The notes under the pieces were generated by a model. That model saw nothing but the letters and a program-made list of their open reading frames with translations. It was not told the origin of the DNA and made no database searches. Source: Paenibacillus sp. YYML68 (GTDB lineage: Bacteria; Bacillota; Bacilli; Paenibacillales; NBRC-103111). From it: a stretch of 64,000 nucleotides of DNA. This document shows, one piece after another, positions 60,076-64,000 of this stretch (the first letter of the stretch is position 1; every line of letters begins with the position of its first letter). Made by a program: the position numbers and the translations under genes. The DNA lies in contig NZ_BQYI01000001.1 in assembly GCF_027923405.1 (NCBI RefSeq), positions 2,334,501 to 2,398,500 of the forward strand, in the 5' to 3' direction.

Positions 60076-60369
60076 ATGATTACGTTAAAAGGTCGTACGT
60101 TAAAAAAAGAGCTGGAGCCTGTAACCGGCCATACGCTGTTAGATCTTGCGCTTAAAGGGAAGGTGGATTGGTCGTTCTCCTGCACACGTGGGACATGCTC
60201 CCGCTGCCGCTGCTTAGTCACAGAAGGCGCGGAGCATCTGAACGCGCCTACGGACGCGGAGCTGGATAATCTGGAGCCCGAGGAGCTCGAGCAAGGCTAT
60301 CGGCTTGGCTGTCAGGCTGTGCTGAAGTCGGCAGGTCGCGTGGAGGCGGCGCTTAAGCCGTATTTTTAA
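60076..60369 (+). CDS. [2Fe-2S] ferredoxin, plant-type spacing
   Basis: 97-residue electron carrier. Cluster ligands fit C36-X4-C41-X2-C44 and C79 in SCTRGTCSRCRC and RLGCQAV; an extra Cys46 follows directly. GYRLGCQA is typical of the family. AAGGAGGG precedes the ATG. Redox partner unknown. A second, different ferredoxin lies 0.7 kb downstream. Confidence 0.9.
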   Translation: MITLKGRTLKKELEPVTGHTLLDLALKGKVDWSFSCTRGTCSRCRCLVTEGAEHLNAPTDAELDNLEPEELEQGYRLGCQAVLKSAGRVEAALKPYF

Positions 60370-60427
60370 TAGTTACACCAACAAGCCCTTACAATGGGGT
60401 AATCAGTACAATACAGGATGATGAATC

Positions 60428-61072
60428 GTGAACGATAATCGCATTCCGGACGCAAGGCTTGAGCCGGTTATCGGCGCTTTGCGACAAATTAAACGACTAT
60501 ACAGGCACGAAGAGGGTGCATGGCTCGTGGGAGGAAGTACGGGCTTGCTGCTTCAGGGAGTAGCGTTAGCCGCTCCTCCACGCGATCTGGATCTGTATAT
60601 GGATCTTGAAGCAGTAGGTGCATTACATCAGCGGCTGAGCCTGTACGCTACAGATGAACAAGCAGCCAACGAGTCTGGGATGTATCGGTCTGTGCTCAGC
60701 CATTATGCGATTGAAGGCGTGAAGGTAGAGCTCGTTGGTGCATTTGAGGTTAGGTCGCAGGGCTGCTGCTATCAGGTGGAAGCGGAATATTTGGCAGATG
60801 CTTATCCGGTGCACTGGACGTTACCGAAGCATGATGAAGCTCCGGAAGGCAGCAGGATCGTTCTTCTCATGCCGCTCGTCCACGAGCTGATCTTCAATGT
60901 GCTGCGAGAGCGGCCTGATCGCTATGAGGCGATCGCTTCAGCTTGTCGCAGCCAAGGGCCGGACAGGCTCCGTGAACACCGGAGCACGCTGGCTGCTCTG
61001 ATGGGCCGCAATCGTTTCACTGAAGCGGTCAGCAGGAAGCTGGAGATGCTGCTGGACGATTCTCTCCTATAG
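60428..61072 (+). CDS. Nucleotidyltransferase-like protein
   Basis: 214 residues. WLVGGSTGLLLQG with G35-G36-S37 and RDLDLYMD with D53/D55 give the GS…DxD active-site pattern of the nucleotidyltransferase superfamily (as in AbiEii-type and minimal nucleotidyltransferases). The rest is helical, without a domain I can name. GTG start with only a weak ribosome site (AGGATGATG). It lies between two ferredoxin genes; no antitoxin-like neighbour is seen. Confidence 0.72.
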   Translation: MNDNRIPDARLEPVIGALRQIKRLYRHEEGAWLVGGSTGLLLQGVALAAPPRDLDLYMDLEAVGALHQRLSLYATDEQAANESGMYRSVLSHYAIEGVKVELVGAFEVRSQGCCYQVEAEYLADAYPVHWTLPKHDEAPEGSRIVLLMPLVHELIFNVLRERPDRYEAIASACRSQGPDRLREHRSTLAALMGRNRFTEAVSRKLEMLLDDSLL

Positions 61073-61097
61073 TAGAAATAGAAAGGGGACGTTGCGG

Positions 61098-61451
61098 ATG
61101 ACCGCTCAGGTGACCTTTGTACCAGATGAGAAGCAGATTCAAGCAAGACCCGGCACAACGCTGCTCGATGCGGCGAGAAGAGCTCGTGTGCACATTCGGA
61201 CGCGCTGCGGTGGCAAGGCCGCATGCCTCATGTGCAAGGTGCAGGTAGCTGACGGCGGGGAAGCGGGTCTAGTGCCGATGAACGATGCCGAACGCAACAA
61301 GCTCGGCAGTCTGGAGGAGCAAGGCTATCGTCTGTCGTGTCAGGCGAAGCTGAACGGCAAGGCATCGATGACCGTCACCATACCCGAGGATCCGCTGAAG
61401 AGCGCCATTCGCCGTCAGCTGGAGCAGCAGAAGGAGGAGGATTGGCTGTGA
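61098..61451 (+). CDS. [2Fe-2S] ferredoxin, adrenodoxin/Isc-type spacing
   Basis: 117 residues. Ligands fit C37-X5-C43-X2-C46 and C81 in RCGGKAACLMC and RLSCQAK. The X5 gap differs from the X4 gap in the ferredoxin upstream, so they are different types. C-terminal tail is charged and helical. AAAGGGGA precedes ATG 61098. The stop overlaps a potential GTG of the next gene. Confidence 0.88.
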   Translation: MTAQVTFVPDEKQIQARPGTTLLDAARRARVHIRTRCGGKAACLMCKVQVADGGEAGLVPMNDAERNKLGSLEEQGYRLSCQAKLNGKASMTVTIPEDPLKSAIRRQLEQQKEEDWL

Positions 61452-61468
61452 GGAGGAAGGGCAGAGCA

Positions 61469-62188
61469 ATGCTGCTCACCCGGCTGTCAGCTGTGCTGGT
61501 GCTGCTCGGACTGCTGGCAGGCTGCATGTATCCGAACGAGCTTCGGAAGGAGAACATGCTCGCAGGCGGTGAGTACGTCATACTGGTGCAGTCGGCGGTC
61601 GATCAATACAAGTCGAAGACGGGCGTGCTGCCGATCAAGAACAGCGAGGAAGCAACGCCACTATATGAGAAGTATCCGATTGACTTCAAGAAGCTGCTGG
61701 GTGCTTACATGAGCACGATACCTTCGAACGCCTTCGAGAACGGGGGTACGGCAAGGTACGTGCTCATCGATGTAGAGACGAAGCCGACAGTCAAGATGCT
61801 GGATCTGACGAGCTTCCAGCAGACGGTCGAGCTGCAGCGTGCCGTGGATGAGTACCGTTCTCGAACGGGTGTGCTGCCGCTTGCCGAGAAGACGGCGCAA
61901 GGGTTTCACCGCATCGACTTTGACAAGCTGAAGTGGAAGCAGACGGATGTGCGCAGCATGTACTCGGTGAACACGCGGCTGCCTTTCTTAATCCACGATT
62001 CCGGTACGGTTACGATCGATTATGCGCTCGAGATGATGAAGCTGATCGATAAGAAGCAGCTGCAGGGCAAGCTTGCGCCTGACGACGATCTGCGTGCGCT
62101 GCTGGCCGCTGAGTCCTACTTCGTGCCGGCACGCTCCTATGCGTATCGGTTCGTGAACGGGGAGCCAGTGCCGATTACGGCGCCTTAG
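61469..62188 (+). CDS. Putative lipoprotein
   Basis: 239 residues with a signal ending in the lipobox LLAGC, then YPNELRKENML. The mature part contains two similar stretches, AVDQYKSKTGVLPIKN and AVDEYRSRTGVLPLAE, suggesting an internal duplication. Function unknown; conserved in Paenibacillus as far as I can judge. ATG 61469 follows AGGAGGAAGGG at 8 nt. Confidence 0.75.
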   Translation: MLLTRLSAVLVLLGLLAGCMYPNELRKENMLAGGEYVILVQSAVDQYKSKTGVLPIKNSEEATPLYEKYPIDFKKLLGAYMSTIPSNAFENGGTARYVLIDVETKPTVKMLDLTSFQQTVELQRAVDEYRSRTGVLPLAEKTAQGFHRIDFDKLKWKQTDVRSMYSVNTRLPFLIHDSGTVTIDYALEMMKLIDKKQLQGKLAPDDDLRALLAAESYFVPARSYAYRFVNGEPVPITAP

Positions 62189-62517
62189 GCGAACGAATAC
62201 CAGCTTAACGCTGATTGCACATGCTTATATGGGAATGACCTCTTTAGCCTCTGACTGTCCGCTCTCCGGATGTCAGGGGTTTATTCATGTTGTTCTATTT
62301 CTTCCGTTCGATTCACTAGCATACGAAGAAAGGGCGGCTCATATATATGCTAAGGATGAGCATGCAGGCGCATCCTGCGGATGATCAGGGAGCAGCGGGG
62401 AGACGTTGTGAAATTTCCTCAAGGCCTGTCATCATATTTTGTACCGCAATACATATATATGTACTAGTCCGAAGCATGTACGAGTTTCGTCTAAACAACC
62501 TGTAGGAGGGATTCCGA
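62189..62517. other. Gap before spoIVA
   Basis: 329 nt. It holds a hairpin (CCTCTGAC 62248-62255 / GTCAGGGG 62272-62279, weak U-tail) that may end the lipoprotein transcript, and the sigma-E-like promoter listed separately. No gene is supported. Confidence 0.6.
62432..62459 (+). promoter_or_regulatory. Sigma-E-like promoter of spoIVA
   Basis: TCATATT (62432-62438) fits the -35 consensus KMATATT completely; CATATATA (62452-62459) matches CATACAHT closely, with 13 nt between. spoIVA is a mother-cell sigma-E gene in Bacillus. Confidence 0.6.
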
Positions 62518-63996
62518 TTGGAAAAAGTGGATATCTTTAAGGACATTGCAGAGCGTACTGGCGGGGATATTTACCTGGGGGTCGTGGGCGCGGTCCGTAC
62601 GGGAAAATCAACGTTTATTAAGCGCTTTATGGAATCGATCGTGCTTCCGAACATTCAGAACGAGGCCGATCGCGCACGGGCAACCGACGAGCTGCCGCAA
62701 AGCGCAGCGGGCCGCACCATTATGACGACAGAGCCGAAATTCGTACCGAACAATGCGGTTCAGCTTCACGTGGCCGAAGGCCTGAACGTGAACGTCCGCT
62801 TGGTCGATTGCGTCGGATATGTGGTAGAAGGCGCCAAGGGCTATGAGGACGAGAGCGGCCCTCGCATGATCAACACACCTTGGTTCGATGAGGCGATTCC
62901 GTTCCAAGAGGCAGCCGAGATCGGCACACGCAAGGTCATTCAAGAGCATGCGACGCTCGGTGTAGTCATTACGACAGACGGCTCCATTGCTGAAATTCCG
63001 CGTGCTTCTTACGTGGACGCTGAGGACCGCATCATCAATGAGCTGAAGGAAGTCGGCAAGCCGTTCATCGTCATTGTCAACTCCACGAAGCCGGACAGCG
63101 ACGCGGCGCTTGAGCTGCGGAGCGAGCTTCAGATGAAGCACGACGTACCGGTTGTCACGGTTAGTGTAGCGAACATGCAGGAGGAAGATTTCACTTCCGT
63201 GCTGCGTGAAGTATTATACGAATTCCCGGTTCATGAGGTGAACGTGAACCTGCCAAGCTGGGTAATGGTGCTCGAGGAAAATCATTGGGTGCGCTCTAGC
63301 TTCGAGAACTCTGTCCGTGATACGGTTCAAGATATTCGCCGCTTGCGCGATGTTGATCGTGTCGTCGAGCAGTTCCAGGAGTATGAGTTCATTGACAAGG
63401 CAGGTCTGGCCGGCATGAACATGGGCCAAGGCGTCGCTGAGATCGATCTGTATGCGCCAGATGAGCTGTATGATCGCATTCTGCAGGAGGTCGTCGGCGT
63501 CGAGATCCGCGGTAAGGATCACCTGCTGCAGCTGATGCAGGAATTCACACATGCGAAGCGTGAGTACGATCACTTCGCTGAGGCGCTCGAGATGGTGAAG
63601 ACGACAGGCTACGGTATTGCACCTCCGACGCTCGCAGAGATGATGCTCGATGAGCCGGAGCTGATCCGCCAAGGTGCGCGCTTCGGTGTACGCTTGAAGG
63701 CGACTGCGCCTTCCATTCACATGATTCGCGTCGACGTCGAGTCTGAGTTCTCGCCGATTATCGGTACAGAGAAGCAGAGCGAGGAGCTTGTTCGCTACCT
63801 GATGCAGGACTTTGAGGATAACCCGCTTAAGATTTGGGAGTCGGACATCTTCGGCCGCTCGCTGCACTCCATCGTGCGTGAGGGTATTCAGGGCAAGCTG
63901 GCGATGATGCCGGACAACGCGCGTTATAAGCTGCAGGAGACGCTCGGACGAATCATTAATGAAGGCTCCGGCGGTCTGATTGCGATCATTTTGTAA
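62518..63996 (+). CDS. spoIVA: Spore coat morphogenetic ATPase SpoIVA
   Basis: Mother-cell protein that polymerises with ATP hydrolysis on the forespore to form the coat base. The Walker A is GAVRTGKST (24-32), the middle domain is degenerate, and the C-terminus ends GLIAIIL, which anchors to SpoVM. 492 residues, full length. TTG start after TAGGAGGG. The stop is at the window edge (63994-63996). Confidence 0.97.
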   Translation: MEKVDIFKDIAERTGGDIYLGVVGAVRTGKSTFIKRFMESIVLPNIQNEADRARATDELPQSAAGRTIMTTEPKFVPNNAVQLHVAEGLNVNVRLVDCVGYVVEGAKGYEDESGPRMINTPWFDEAIPFQEAAEIGTRKVIQEHATLGVVITTDGSIAEIPRASYVDAEDRIINELKEVGKPFIVIVNSTKPDSDAALELRSELQMKHDVPVVTVSVANMQEEDFTSVLREVLYEFPVHEVNVNLPSWVMVLEENHWVRSSFENSVRDTVQDIRRLRDVDRVVEQFQEYEFIDKAGLAGMNMGQGVAEIDLYAPDELYDRILQEVVGVEIRGKDHLLQLMQEFTHAKREYDHFAEALEMVKTTGYGIAPPTLAEMMLDEPELIRQGARFGVRLKATAPSIHMIRVDVESEFSPIIGTEKQSEELVRYLMQDFEDNPLKIWESDIFGRSLHSIVREGIQGKLAMMPDNARYKLQETLGRIINEGSGGLIAIIL

Positions 63997-64000
63997 TAAA

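Overview
The window looks like a chromosomal segment of an endospore-forming, fairly GC-rich member of the Paenibacillaceae (Paenibacillus or a close relative). It carries GerW/YtfJ, DacB, SpmA/SpmB, YpeB, a YIEGIA protein, SpoVIF and SpoIVA, the ResABCDE cytochrome c maturation and redox-signalling operon, a Firmicutes-type FMN riboswitch and a T-box leader. Strong GGAGG-type ribosome binding sites and TTG/GTG starts are common. Gene names rest on motifs and gene order read by eye; no database search was made.

Layout. 1-9.55 kb is core: the 3' part of lysA, metY, ppiB, an FMN-riboswitch-controlled riboflavin operon (ribD-ribE-ribBA-ribH), then scpA-scpB-ytfI. 9.56-18.49 kb is accessory and partly AT-rich. 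It holds a secreted stalk/propeller protein, an orphan ORF, a TetR-ABC exporter operon, a patch of gene scraps (a ytfJ relic, a permease fragment, a 35-bp direct repeat), a small secreted protein and an IS3-family element. 18.49-19.04 kb is intact ytfJ (gerW). 19.5-27.24 kb is an AT-rich gene cluster that I read as an undescribed ribosomally made, post-translationally modified peptide (RiPP) system: a 50-residue Cys-rich precursor, two different radical SAM/SPASM maturases, a membrane M50 metalloprotease with a PqqD-like N-terminal domain, and an ABC ATPase with a large FtsX-type permease. 27.4-38.4 kb returns to core: SRAP protein, dacB-spmA-spmB, a small amidase, rluB, resABCDE. serA with a serine-type T-box leader follows on the minus strand (38.5-40.4 kb).

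40.5-47.9 kb carries a rhodanese, membrane and secreted proteins, mecA, a primase-helicase-like protein with a damaged Toprim site, and PrsW. 48-64 kb is the conserved block ypeB - PilZ protein - DUF5359 - cmk - plsC - ypfD - fni - membrane protein - YIEGIA protein and partner - der - plsY - gpsA - spoVIF - DUF2768 - ferredoxin, then a nucleotidyltransferase-like gene, a second ferredoxin, a lipoprotein and spoIVA. sleB, expected just upstream of ypeB, is absent from that slot.

The RiPP cluster should work as a unit. The leader of the precursor would be bound by recognition domains of the maturases or protease, the two radical SAM enzymes would modify the C-terminal Cys-rich core, the M50 enzyme would remove the leader, and the ABC pair would export the product or protect the producer. 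Its organisation resembles the yydFGHIJ epipeptide operon, but with two SPASM-type radical SAM enzymes and an unrelated-looking core.
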